Notes: generated from the sequence alone by a model not told the origin. A stretch of DNA of 20,623 nt from CAZSNT01 sp964607765 (GCA_964607765.1 CAZSNT010000172.1:1-20623); one strand, 5' to 3'; counted from the first letter of the stretch, positions 1 to 7,891 are shown. Translations and numbers: made by a program.

Positions 1-23
1 TGGCCAAATGTCCAAACGCCAGG

Positions 24-103
24 CCCGGCTCTCCTGAGCCGGGTGTCCTTGTCGTTAGTTCTTTCCGAAGGCACGGCAGCACACCCGGCTCGGGAGAGCC
101 GGG
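24..103. repeat. Two hairpins with identical 8-bp stems
   Basis: Two perfect hairpins with the same stem (CCCGGCTC / GAGCCGGG) lie at 24-43 and 84-103, with different four-base loops (TCCT and GGGA). They sit downstream of the DUF3326 gene, which reads toward them. Neither is followed by a T-run in that direction, so a classical intrinsic terminator is not supported. The repeated stem with variable loop looks like a dispersed intergenic hairpin element. The rest of 1-277 shows no gene that I can support. Confidence 0.7.
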
Positions 104-277
104 CTACGGGGGACGCGCGGATGCCTCACGTCTCTGAGCGATTGGTCGGTTGATCGACGAGCAGGTTCTCGGTCGGTCATGTCACCGCTTCGTTGTTCCA
201 GGAACGTCTGATGCCACAACATATTGTACCCGCTGACCAGATTTCCGGGAAGGGCCCACTCCAATGGCGTACCGCCG

Positions 278-1588
278 CTACTCCACCGTGACGCGGGTAG
301 GGCGCAGGGGGCGGCGGATGGTCTCGAGGGCAACACCGGCGCGCAGGGCCGTCATGACGCCGGCGGCTTCCAGGTAGCTGTCAACGATGGTGAGCTGTCC
401 GGAGCGGAACGGGAGCTCGGTCAGGTCATTGCGCATGCGGTTGCGGTTCTCGCGCACCGCGATGATCGGTATCCCGTGCTGCAGCGCAGCGAGCACAGGC
501 AAACCCAGGCAGCCGTCCGGCACGACAACGCAGGAGACGTCTGCCGCATTGATGACGCCGGGCGCGTGGATCCAGCGCGGCTCGGCTACGATGCGCGGTG
601 CGCTGTGCAGGCCTTTGAGCACGCAGTGGATGAACGCGCAGGACAGCTCTTCAGCCGCCATCCGAGGATCGACCACATCCGCGATCTGCTTGAGGACCTC
701 CGAGTCGCCCATCACGGGGGCGTGGGCTGACGGGACATTGAACTGGTGCGAGATCGTGTGCGTCAGCATCGCTTCTACGCCGCCCCACGGGTTCACTATT
801 TCGCCGCCCGCCTGAACGTAGGCACGATGCAGTTCTTCGGGGAAGTCTATGACGGAGGCGAGCGCCACCGCGTCATACTCGTCGCGGTACGTGACAAGCG
901 CGTTGAGCAACCCATCCAGATCGCTGATCTCTCCCGCGGCGCGCCCGGACGGCGCGTACTGCGCCTTCATGGCTGTGGGGCGAGCCGGCACGACCATCCG
1001 TGCCACGTGTGCGCCGAGAGTTGCCCGCGCGGCGCTCAGTGCGTTGGTGACCGGGGCGGCCATGATCTGTTCGGCGTGTTTGTCCATCACCAGCAGCAGC
1101 CGGTTGGCACGGCTTTTCTGCAGGCCGCAGGTTCCCATGAGCAGTCGCGTGAGCACGCTGCCCTCGACGTAGAGACCGTTCTCAGGCAGCTCGTTGATGT
1201 CCGACGCATTGACGACGTTGGGATGCGTGATGAGTGTGTCGCAGGCGGAGCAGAGCAGCCGCGCCACCGGGTTGGCGTCTCCCGCATGCCCGCCGATTTC
1301 AGCGCCGATCCCGGTGGGGACAAGCAGCACGGCCGTGAAGGGCTCCGTCCGCACAAACGGGCGGGGTTGGAATGCGAAAACCGAGGCGTCCCGCAGGGCG
1401 CCCGACGGCGGGTCGGCAACCACTGCCAGCTCGCAGTGACAACCGGCCGCGTCCGTGCGCGTCACCACGAACCGGATCGGCGCTTCAGCGTCACCGAGCT
1501 CACGCCGGCAACGCTCTGCGAAGTGCGCAATCCACGGCGCGCCGGGCGCGGGACGGGGAACGAGGATTTCCTTCTCGAAGATGCGCAT
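278..1588 (-). CDS. DUF3326 family protein
   Basis: This 436-residue protein matches the DUF3326 family, known from cyanobacteria and other bacteria and without an established biochemical role. The family hallmarks are clear: VPTGIGAEIGGHAGD at residues 90-104, ITHPNVVNA at 120-128 and ENGLYVEG at 136-143. The C-terminal half (about residues 330-410) keeps further conserved stretches around VVVPDGCLGLPVLAALQHG. No signal peptide or membrane segment is visible, so it is probably cytoplasmic. The ATG at 1588 lies 6 bp after the nspC stop, and no strong ribosome site precedes it, so translation is probably coupled to nspC. It is the last gene of the minus-strand cluster. Family assignment is confident; function is unknown. 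Confidence 0.88.
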   Translation of the reverse strand: MRIFEKEILVPRPAPGAPWIAHFAERCRRELGDAEAPIRFVVTRTDAAGCHCELAVVADPPSGALRDASVFAFQPRPFVRTEPFTAVLLVPTGIGAEIGGHAGDANPVARLLCSACDTLITHPNVVNASDINELPENGLYVEGSVLTRLLMGTCGLQKSRANRLLLVMDKHAEQIMAAPVTNALSAARATLGAHVARMVVPARPTAMKAQYAPSGRAAGEISDLDGLLNALVTYRDEYDAVALASVIDFPEELHRAYVQAGGEIVNPWGGVEAMLTHTISHQFNVPSAHAPVMGDSEVLKQIADVVDPRMAAEELSCAFIHCVLKGLHSAPRIVAEPRWIHAPGVINAADVSCVVVPDGCLGLPVLAALQHGIPIIAVRENRNRMRNDLTELPFRSGQLTIVDSYLEAAGVMTALRAGVALETIRRPLRPTRVTVE

Positions 1589-1594
1589 GATGGA

Positions 1595-2734
1595 TCACCC
1601 GAATCGCGAACGGTAGTCCGCGTAGGAGAAACTGCAAGTCAGTCGCGGTGTTGCTCCGGGCTCGGCCCGTGCGTAGAGCGACGGCAGGTTGATGCCGTTG
1701 AACATGTGCGCTTTGACCAAGGCGTACGCGCCGCAGTAGAGGATGTTCAGCATCGTGCCCACCGCGAGCGGTTCACGGAACCGGTACTCCCCGAAGACAT
1801 CGCCGGCCAGGCAACTGCTGCCTGCGAGGATATAGGCATGGGCTCCGTCGTCGGTGTCGCCTGCCACGTCCGGGCGGTAGCCGTACTCGAAGACCTCCGG
1901 GCAGTGGTTCACGCTGGTATCGAGCACGGCGACACTCTTGCCCTGGCTCGGGAAGATGTCCAGAACGCGCGTTACCAGCGTGCAGCAGTCTGCGGCAATC
2001 GCCGTGCCCGGTTCCAGGAAGACCTCGAGCCCGAACCTGTCGTGCAGCAGGGCTGCGACACGGGCGAGTACGGCCTGATCGTCCCGGTCGTCGAACAGAT
2101 AGCCGCCGCCCAGGTTGATCCAGTCAACCTGCTCGAGCAGGCCGCCCAGCCGGTCCGCCACGTGCTCGACCGTGCGCAACAGCGGGATCAGAGACGGCGC
2201 TTCGCTGTTTGAGTGGAAGTGCAAGCCGCTGAGGCGTTCGAGCGGGAATGCGCCCGACGCCAGCAACTGCTCTGCGTGGTCGAGGGGCACGCCCAGCTTG
2301 GAGTGGCGTCGGCACGGGTCGTAGCGCGCGTCATCCACGAGCGACAGCTGCGGGTTGATCCGGACCCCCATGCGGGCGCCGTGGTCAATGTGGGCTTTGA
2401 AGAGGTCGAACTGATGCACAGAGTTGCAGGCAACGCAGTCGCAGAGCCGTGCCAGTTCGGCGTACTCGTCGGGGCGCACACCGGGGCTGGTGAAGTGCAC
2501 CGTGCCACCGTCCGCGGTGAACTCACGCGCCAGGCGCGCCTCGAACAGTGAGCTGACCGCAAAGCCGTCGACCAGCGTGCTCAACGCGGCCAGCACGTCC
2601 CGGGCCGCGCTGGCCTTCAGGGGGTACAGCAGGCGGCAGCCGCACGCGTGACACGTGTCGGCAATCCGCGCCGCCGTGCCCGTGAGCTCGGCCAGATCGA
2701 AGACGAATGCGGGTGTTTGGAGGCTGGTGTTCAG
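1595..2734 (-). CDS. nspC: Carboxynorspermidine decarboxylase (start codon uncertain)
   Basis: This is a PLP-dependent fold-type III decarboxylase that forms norspermidine or spermidine from the carboxy-precursor in the alternative polyamine pathway. Counting from a CTG at 2734 gives 379 residues, close to my recollection of NspC length. Visible motifs are TPAFVFDL at residues 7-14, YPLKA with the PLP lysine at residue 40, HFHSNSEAP, the glycine-rich INLGGGY, EPGTAIAADC and the C-terminal CLAGDVFGEYRF and MFNGINLPSL. The reading frame is open upstream to an in-frame TGA at 2759-2761, but no ATG, GTG or TTG occurs between that stop and the lysine codon. The first standard start is a GTG at 2596, which would delete the PLP lysine. 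The upstream codons fall in a 14-bp tandem repeat, so initiation is either at CTG or disturbed by the repeat. It is followed 6 bp later by the DUF3326 gene. Confidence 0.85.
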   Translation of the reverse strand: MNTSLQTPAFVFDLAELTGTAARIADTCHACGCRLLYPLKASAARDVLAALSTLVDGFAVSSLFEARLAREFTADGGTVHFTSPGVRPDEYAELARLCDCVACNSVHQFDLFKAHIDHGARMGVRINPQLSLVDDARYDPCRRHSKLGVPLDHAEQLLASGAFPLERLSGLHFHSNSEAPSLIPLLRTVEHVADRLGGLLEQVDWINLGGGYLFDDRDDQAVLARVAALLHDRFGLEVFLEPGTAIAADCCTLVTRVLDIFPSQGKSVAVLDTSVNHCPEVFEYGYRPDVAGDTDDGAHAYILAGSSCLAGDVFGEYRFREPLAVGTMLNILYCGAYALVKAHMFNGINLPSLYARAEPGATPRLTCSFSYADYRSRFG

Positions 2735-2776
2735 TGTTCGGTGTTCAGTGTTCGGTGTTCAGTGTTCGGTGTTCAG
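2727..2776. repeat. Tandem 14-bp repeat, 3.6 copies
   Basis: The unit GTGTTCAGTGTTCG is repeated exactly at 2727, 2741 and 2755, with a partial copy at 2769-2776. Each unit is itself two near-identical 7-bp halves (GTGTTCA, GTGTTCG). The array supplies the TGA stop of the potassium channel gene (2773-2775) and the region where the nspC start should be. The copies are identical, with no spacers, so it is not a CRISPR array. Confidence 0.95.
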
Positions 2777-3816
2777 CTGCCTACCGGTGGCCGGGCTTTG
2801 GCGATCAGGACCGCTTTGTCCCCGGCGGCCAGTGCGAAGGTGGGCTCAGGCAGGAGGACGTTCTCGTTGTCGCGCCTGATCCCGACCACGAGGACGCTGT
2901 TGTCCGCGAAGCGCGCATTCAGCTGCTCGAAGCTCTTGCAGTCAGCCGGCGGCTCGACAATGTAGAACTGCTTGCCCTGCCGATTGCTGGTCAGTTCCGA
3001 CACGATTCCGCCCACGCCGGGATCCTGCAGTTCCTGCACCATCATCTGCCCGGTCAACGACGCGAGACAGACCACACTGTCGCAGTGGGCGCGCCGGAAG
3101 AACACTTCGCTGTCCGGATCAATGCACTCGACCACGGAGTACACCTCCGGGGCCACCTCACGCAGTGTCAGCGCGATGCGCAGGCTTTCGTTGTCGGACT
3201 CGTGCGGGGTCCCGGCAGCCTGGACGATCACGGCTCGTGCTTCCTTCACGTTCGCCTGCAGCAGGGCGGCTTCGGTCGACGGAGCGCCTCTGACGAAATG
3301 TACGTTGGGCTCCCGCACTTCAACGGGCAGTTCGTCCAACGTATCCGCCACGATCACGATCGGTGCGTCTTGGGTTGATGCGTCCTCACGTATCTCATGA
3401 ATCAGTTTGACTACGCGGCCGGCGCTGCCGAAGCGGCAGAGCACGATGTGACCGGACATCGTGATGTTCTTCATTCCTCTTGTCTCCTTCAACTTCGACT
3501 CCACCATTGCGGACGCCACCAGAGACAGCATGTAACCCAGAATGCTGACGCCGAGCAACATCGTCGGAATCCCGACGAGTATTCGTCCTCCGAGGCTCGA
3601 TGGGAAGAAATCCCCATACCCCACCGTTGTCATGGTAACAAACGACCACCAAGCCGCGTCGACCCACTTGAGGTCGGGGTTCGCGGCCAGCTCGAAATAC
3701 ATGTAACCCGACGCCGAGTACAGCAGCAGTGCAGCGAAGAACAGCCCGACCTTCCAGTACTGCTCCGCACACGCCGTCGCCACGCGCCTGTACAGGTTGA
3801 AGAGCAGGCTAATCAT
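2773..3816 (-). CDS. Two-TM potassium channel with RCK domain
   Basis: This 347-residue inner-membrane protein has the layout of a prokaryotic Ion_trans_2 plus TrkA_N (RCK) channel such as MthK. TM1 lies at about residues 22-42, the pore helix and TVGYGD selectivity filter at 55-69, and TM2 at about 79-103. A Rossmann-type RCK domain runs from about 121 to 235 and a TrkA_C-like part from about 265 to 340. The RCK nucleotide loop reads CRFGSAG rather than GxGxxG, so its first glycine is replaced. The ATG at 3816 is preferred over one 48 bp upstream because AGGAGG stands nine bases before it and it overlaps the preceding gene by 8 bp. An internal ATG at 3474 (residue 115) also has a good ribosome site. 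The stop codon lies inside a tandem repeat. Potassium selectivity is inferred from the filter. Confidence 0.93.
   Translation of the reverse strand: MISLLFNLYRRVATACAEQYWKVGLFFAALLLYSASGYMYFELAANPDLKWVDAAWWSFVTMTTVGYGDFFPSSLGGRILVGIPTMLLGVSILGYMLSLVASAMVESKLKETRGMKNITMSGHIVLCRFGSAGRVVKLIHEIREDASTQDAPIVIVADTLDELPVEVREPNVHFVRGAPSTEAALLQANVKEARAVIVQAAGTPHESDNESLRIALTLREVAPEVYSVVECIDPDSEVFFRRAHCDSVVCLASLTGQMMVQELQDPGVGGIVSELTSNRQGKQFYIVEPPADCKSFEQLNARFADNSVLVVGIRRDNENVLLPEPTFALAAGDKAVLIAKARPPVGS
3472..3489 (-). promoter_or_regulatory. Possible internal translation start for free RCK domain
   Basis: Within the channel gene, AAGGAG (3484-3489, read on the minus strand) lies nine bases before the in-frame ATG at 3474-3472, exactly at the TM2/RCK linker. 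Initiation here would give a soluble RCK protein of 233 residues. MthK is known to make its soluble RCK subunits from an internal start at the same structural position. Use of this site is inference. Confidence 0.45.
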
Positions 3817-4426
3817 TGCGCTTTTCCTCCTGCCACACCGCGTCCAGCAGCTCAGCTTTCGCAACCAGCTTCTCGCTGGACCACAGCCCCTCGCCTGCTT
3901 CCCTTGCCTGCTGCTGGACTTCCACGTACTCGGTCATTTTCCGGAAATCGTACCGGGTGTAGACCAGTGTGTAGCCTTTGCCCACGAGCTCCAGCCCCAA
4001 GTCCACGGTGTACGCCCCGGAATCATCTTTGAGGTAGAGCGTGGCAAGTAACCGTCCCTCCGCATCCACCGCTGTCTCGCCCACCTCGAGCTTCGCCTCC
4101 TGGCCGGCACTGCGGCGTTTGAGGTAGTCGAAACAGATCTGCCCGTATTGCGAGACCGACACATCGGATATGGTCGCGCTGAACGACTTGATGCCAAGAA
4201 GCCGTACAACGGTGGCTTTCCCGTCGGCCCTTCGGACCTGCACCTCATCGCCGTCGATGGCGCTGACGATCGTTACCGTGCCGCCGTCCGTGAACAAGTC
4301 GGACTCCCGCCCCAAGGTGGCGGCGCGCCGGCGCTGGACGTCGACGATGAAGTAGATCGAGAGCAGCACCAACACGGCAGTGCCTGCGTTAAGCGGATGT
4401 TTCAGAATGGCTGTTCGGACCTTCAT
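3809..4426 (-). CDS. Membrane-anchored staphylococcal-nuclease-like protein, catalytic residues altered
   Basis: This 205-residue protein has one N-terminal membrane segment (about residues 14-30) followed by an SNase-fold domain (about 50-183). Recognisable blocks are SAIDGDEV at 55-62, VRLLGI at 74-79, DAEGRLLATLYL at 121-132, GKGYTLVYTRY at 149-159 and GEGLW at 178-182. Against staphylococcal nuclease, the metal aspartate of DGD (D60), the arginine matching R35 (R75) and the arginine matching R87 (R125) are kept. The residues matching D40 and E43 are lysine 80 and serine 83. Nuclease activity is therefore doubtful, and the domain may bind rather than cut. GGAG stands seven bases before the ATG. 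Its TAG stop overlaps the start of the channel gene, implying translational coupling. The topology suggests the domain lies outside the inner membrane. Confidence 0.8.
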   Translation of the reverse strand: MKVRTAILKHPLNAGTAVLVLLSIYFIVDVQRRRAATLGRESDLFTDGGTVTIVSAIDGDEVQVRRADGKATVVRLLGIKSFSATISDVSVSQYGQICFDYLKRRSAGQEAKLEVGETAVDAEGRLLATLYLKDDSGAYTVDLGLELVGKGYTLVYTRYDFRKMTEYVEVQQQAREAGEGLWSSEKLVAKAELLDAVWQEEKRND

Positions 4427-4531
4427 GCGCGGCTCCGGCTTTTCTCGTTATGTTAGCGTGTTGGCATGCTGAGACCCCGGCCTGAGAGTGGATACTCCCT
4501 CAAGCTCGGAAGAGCAAACTCGATACCGCAA

Positions 4532-5944
4532 TCACGCGTGCTCCGGCGCTCCCAGCATCTGCCGAATCTCATCACTGACCTGCGGCCGGCTCCAGCGCTG
4601 CGCCAGCAGCGGCTGCATGACGACGGTGAAGTCGCCCGTGTACTCCCGGCGCGGATACCCGTCACGCAGCGCTTCGAGCACGTTGCGCAACAGCTGCCGG
4701 GCGTCGGCATCCGGCACGCAGCGCAGATTGTCCTTGTGCAGGAACCGCGGGAACGGCAATCCCAGCCGTCTGGCGCAGTTCGAGTAATACTGCTGGAGCT
4801 CGCCGGAGCGCTGGTCGTGCCAGTCCAAAGCAACGCCGAGGAACAGCGAATCGGTGATCTGCAGTCCGAGGCCCTGTTCGAACACAAACTGATACGTCAG
4901 ATCCGGCACACGGTACTGACTGTAGACCAACATCGTGTCACCGGCCAGCGCCGACGCGCGCGTGAGCATCAGTTTCTCGGTGTGGTAGACCATTCGGGCA
5001 CGCACTCCGGCGCGGAGTCGCGCAGCCGCGTCGGCGCCGGTCAGGAACAGCAGCGGCATATTGCCGTTGGCGACGTCTGCGACGATCCGTCTGCCGTCCA
5101 GCCGCAGCTCCAGCAGATGGTGCTGCAGCCAGATTCCGAGGCTCTCTGCGCTACCGTGTGCGACGAGTTGCTCGAGGCGCGTCTCCAGATCGTCGGGCAG
5201 GGGGGTTGCGGTGCCGAAAACGGGCGCGTTGTGCACGCCGAGCACGTCACAGACGAACTTCAGCGCCCACGCCTTTTCGGCGCACATGCCGCCGCGGCCG
5301 AGCGCGATGTTCCGCCACATCTCGAGCCCGGACCGCATCCCGCGGCCTTCGATGACTTTCGAGACGTTTTCGAACGGCGCCTGGTAGATCAGGTGCGCCA
5401 GCCGGTAGAGCACCCGCATCCGGTTCGCCGGGTCGAGCGCGGTGTCGAACGCGTCCAACACCTGCTCGAAATGCGCAATGCACGCGCCCTGGTTTGTGAC
5501 GATTCGGTGTGCGTCGAAGTCGAAGAGTTCATCCCAGATTTCGAGGAGTTCCGCGGTGCAGTCAGCGAACTCACGGCGGTGGCGCGTGGCCAGGTCCAGC
5601 GAGCCGCAGTCGGCGGCGGCCACGCCGTGCTCGCGGCGCAGCTCAACCAGGTTGCGGGGGCGTGAGAGATCGATCGCGACATCGCCGAGAATCTGCTGCC
5701 CATGCTGCCAGAACTCGAGCGGGCGGCTCAGCACGGCCGCCGGACTGCACACCAGGTGTCTGAGATTCTGGTGGTGCAGCGGATCGACGGGGCGCGGCAG
5801 GTAGTTGCGCTCCGCCATCTGCTCTTCGGTGCAGGTCATGAAGTCGAGGAACGCGTCCAGTCGCCACACGTCCATCGAATCGGGAATGGTCAGCCGGTAG
5901 CGCGCGTGGTTGCCTTGGGCGTCGGCAAAAACGAGCTGCTTCAT
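4532..5944 (-). CDS. Arylamine N-acetyltransferase-fold protein with long N-terminal extension
   Basis: This is a 470-residue protein. The segment from about residue 155 to 310 carries the marks of the NAT family: APFENV at 189-194, the active-site block GRGGMC with cysteine 221, LQHHLLEL with a candidate histidine at 276, and RRIVADVANG with aspartate 290. This gives a Cys-His-Asp triad in the expected order. NATs are usually about 280 residues, so the roughly 150-residue N-terminal extension and the long C-terminal part are unusual. It could instead be a related transglutaminase-like acyltransferase. No signal peptide is visible. The ATG at 5944 overlaps the preceding stop as ATGA, which decides the start over one 120 bp further out. 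A 105-bp gap without a convincing promoter or terminator follows. The acyl acceptor is unknown; a polyamine is one possibility given nspC in the cluster. Confidence 0.65.
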   Translation of the reverse strand: MKQLVFADAQGNHARYRLTIPDSMDVWRLDAFLDFMTCTEEQMAERNYLPRPVDPLHHQNLRHLVCSPAAVLSRPLEFWQHGQQILGDVAIDLSRPRNLVELRREHGVAAADCGSLDLATRHRREFADCTAELLEIWDELFDFDAHRIVTNQGACIAHFEQVLDAFDTALDPANRMRVLYRLAHLIYQAPFENVSKVIEGRGMRSGLEMWRNIALGRGGMCAEKAWALKFVCDVLGVHNAPVFGTATPLPDDLETRLEQLVAHGSAESLGIWLQHHLLELRLDGRRIVADVANGNMPLLFLTGADAAARLRAGVRARMVYHTEKLMLTRASALAGDTMLVYSQYRVPDLTYQFVFEQGLGLQITDSLFLGVALDWHDQRSGELQQYYSNCARRLGLPFPRFLHKDNLRCVPDADARQLLRNVLEALRDGYPRREYTGDFTVVMQPLLAQRWSRPQVSDEIRQMLGAPEHA

Positions 5945-7014
5945 CCACCGCCCTCCGCCAGGCTCTTCAGGGCCTCGAGGACTTCCGCCGTGAAGTTCGT
6001 TTTGAACGACAGTACGTAGCGGACACAGTCGAACTTGGCGGCGGTGCGCAGGCTTTCGAGCCACGTGTTCGGCCTGAACAACTCGGCGCGCGCCTCGTCC
6101 AGCACCCAGAGCATGGACGCCTGCTCCACATCGAGCCCGTCGTACTCCATCATCTGCACACGCACGTCAAACCCCTCGGCGACCCCGAGCGCAGGCGGTG
6201 CTGCCGCGACGGACGCGTAGCAGTCGTAGGTGGCCACCAGCCGTTCGGCCTCCTCTTCGCACCTGGCAATCTCCTCTTCTCCGGCGGGTGTCAGTTCGAG
6301 CCCGTACTTGCCGTGCCCGCCATCCATCTGCACACGGCGCGCCAGTGACGCCCGCAACAGGTCTTCCACGGCCCGGTACAGTTCGGGGAAGTCGCGGTAG
6401 CCGCTGGGGCTGAGAGCGGCCGCCATGGTCTGGCTCTCGCACACCGCTTTCAGAGCCTTCTTGCCGACAGCCCGGAGGTGTCCCAGCAGCAGGAGCAGGA
6501 ACAGCTTGCGGTATTCGCGCTGGCCTTCCTCGTCGTGGAAGCCGCCGCCCTCGGGCAGGTCAGGGTCGAAGACCAGGTCGAGAACGCGGTAGTCCCAGCT
6601 GCCGTCCTCGTAAACACAGATTGACATGTGTTTGTCGGCGCGGTCGTAAAGCCGGATCGGGCCTTGGCCCGAGTTGTTGGCGTACACGTCGAGGGTCAGC
6701 AACCCTTTCTCCGCATTGCGGTAGTACTGCAGCAGTTCCTGTTGAATGAAGGGCAGTTCAGGGTACTCGTCTGTGGCGAGGTGTCCGGCGAGGCCGGGGT
6801 TCAGCGCGATCTCTTCGAGGAGGCGGCTGATGGGCTGGGAGCTGGCCCGGGGGTCTTCCACGGTGATGTAGAACGCCTCGTCCAGCGGCGCATCCCCCAG
6901 CGAAATGCGGATGTCCCAGGCATCCTCCGCATAGTCCGCCAGGTCCGGGGGTTGGTAGATACACTCCGCCCCCGGCAGCTGTTTACGGAACGTCTTCTCG
7001 GTCGCGAATGGCAT
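5941..7014 (-). CDS. Acidic protein of unknown function
   Basis: I do not recognise this 357-residue protein. It has no signal peptide or convincing transmembrane segment; a leucine-rich stretch (KLFLLLLLGHL, about residues 170-180) is probably a buried helix. The region around YGLELTPAGEEEIARCEEEAE resembles the wing and following helix of winged-helix proteins, where a LTPAG motif is common, but a DNA-binding role is only a weak guess. The protein is rich in Glu and Asp. The ATG at 7014 follows the lipoprotein stop by 6 bp, and its own stop overlaps the start of the next gene as ATGA, so it is firmly embedded in the operon. This argues that it works with the DUF350 protein, lipoprotein and NAT-like protein. 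Confidence 0.8.
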   Translation of the reverse strand: MPFATEKTFRKQLPGAECIYQPPDLADYAEDAWDIRISLGDAPLDEAFYITVEDPRASSQPISRLLEEIALNPGLAGHLATDEYPELPFIQQELLQYYRNAEKGLLTLDVYANNSGQGPIRLYDRADKHMSICVYEDGSWDYRVLDLVFDPDLPEGGGFHDEEGQREYRKLFLLLLLGHLRAVGKKALKAVCESQTMAAALSPSGYRDFPELYRAVEDLLRASLARRVQMDGGHGKYGLELTPAGEEEIARCEEEAERLVATYDCYASVAAAPPALGVAEGFDVRVQMMEYDGLDVEQASMLWVLDEARAELFRPNTWLESLRTAAKFDCVRYVLSFKTNFTAEVLEALKSLAEGGG

Positions 7015-7020
7015 CGAACC

Positions 7021-7875
7021 CTAGACACCCATTCCGCTGGAGCCGCGGAAGCCGCCCCTCGAACTGCTGCTGAAGCCGCCGGAGGAGCGCCCGAAGCTGC
7101 TCTTCACGCCGGAGCGCGACCGCACAGCCCATCCGGAACTGCTCGTCTTGCTGTTGAACTTCCCGGACGCTGCCGTGCTCTTGACATAGCTGGTGCGCTT
7201 GGCGCTCGGCGCGCGCGTGGCCGTGCCGTAGGTGGACTTGTGTTTGGACGCCATACGGTTCTCGTAGGCGCCGTTCTGCTTGACCTGCGTTTTGAAGTCC
7301 GAGCCTTTCCGATACGAGTCCCGATGCTGGCGTATGGACGTGTAGTTGTCGCGCGGCGTGTAGTAGGAGCCCCCCCACCTGCGCCCGCCGTACCCGTACC
7401 AGTGGTAGAAATAGGGGCCACGGTAGTGGGAACGGTGGTAGGTTCTGTGGTAGCGCTCTTCCTTCGCCGGGTCATAGGGCCACGACTCCTTGTAGTAGGA
7501 GTTGACGCCCATGCCCTGCAGCGTGACCATGCCGTTCTTGACGGTCATGCGGAAGATCAGGTCGTCGCCGTCGCTGACCTTCTCGTTCTTGTCCAGGTCC
7601 TCTTTGGCGTCGATCCGGAACGCGTTGCCGATGTCCTCGGCGTGGAGCAGGATCAGGTTGTCGCCTTCGAAGATCTCGTTCACCCGCTTCTCGAACTCTG
7701 CGACATTCGGGCGCTTCTGGAAGGCCTCTTTCACAGCGTCCAGATTGAGCGCGCCCTGTGTGCCCGGTGCGTTCTTCCACTTCTTCTTCGCGCCGCCGCA
7801 TCCGTACAGCAGCGAGAGCGAGGTGAGGCAGGCGAAGACTTGTCCATGGCTCGGTGTGTATTTCGGCTTTTTCAT
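7021..7875 (-). CDS. Ser/Gly-rich lipoprotein
   Basis: This 284-residue protein has a lipoprotein signal: basic MKKPK start, hydrophobic LTSLSLL, then the lipobox LLYGC with cysteine 26. It is probably anchored to a membrane facing the periplasm. After an acidic, mixed-composition domain (about 35-125) comes a Tyr/His/Arg-rich segment (YHRTYHRSHYRGPYFYHWYG, about 135-155). The last 60 residues are dominated by Ser, Gly, Arg and Phe and are probably disordered. I do not recognise the family. The ATG at 7875 is chosen over one 42 bp upstream because GGGAGGAAG precedes it at normal spacing and the lipobox follows at the right distance. It lies 16 bp after the DUF350 gene. Arg/Tyr/Gly-rich tails of this kind may bind polymers; that is inference. 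Confidence 0.85.
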   Translation of the reverse strand: MKKPKYTPSHGQVFACLTSLSLLYGCGGAKKKWKNAPGTQGALNLDAVKEAFQKRPNVAEFEKRVNEIFEGDNLILLHAEDIGNAFRIDAKEDLDKNEKVSDGDDLIFRMTVKNGMVTLQGMGVNSYYKESWPYDPAKEERYHRTYHRSHYRGPYFYHWYGYGGRRWGGSYYTPRDNYTSIRQHRDSYRKGSDFKTQVKQNGAYENRMASKHKSTYGTATRAPSAKRTSYVKSTAASGKFNSKTSSSGWAVRSRSGVKSSFGRSSGGFSSSSRGGFRGSSGMGV

Positions 7876-7891
7876 TGACTTCCTCCCGCCA

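Noticed and set aside
55..336. 93-codon minus-strand frame at the left edge
   Set aside because: It overlaps the DUF3326 end and is partly encoded by the hairpin repeats; no ribosome site or family similarity.
746..2212. Long plus-strand open frame (488 codons) opposite nspC and the DUF3326 gene
   Set aside because: The minus-strand frame has clear family motifs. The plus frame is a high-GC shadow with no recognisable domain.
2727..2776. CRISPR array
   Set aside because: Units are 14 bp, contiguous and without spacers, and no cas genes are present.
4427..4531. Promoter in the gap before the SNase-like gene
   Set aside because: TAACAT and TTGCTC-like boxes can be found but none at a convincing spacing or consensus.
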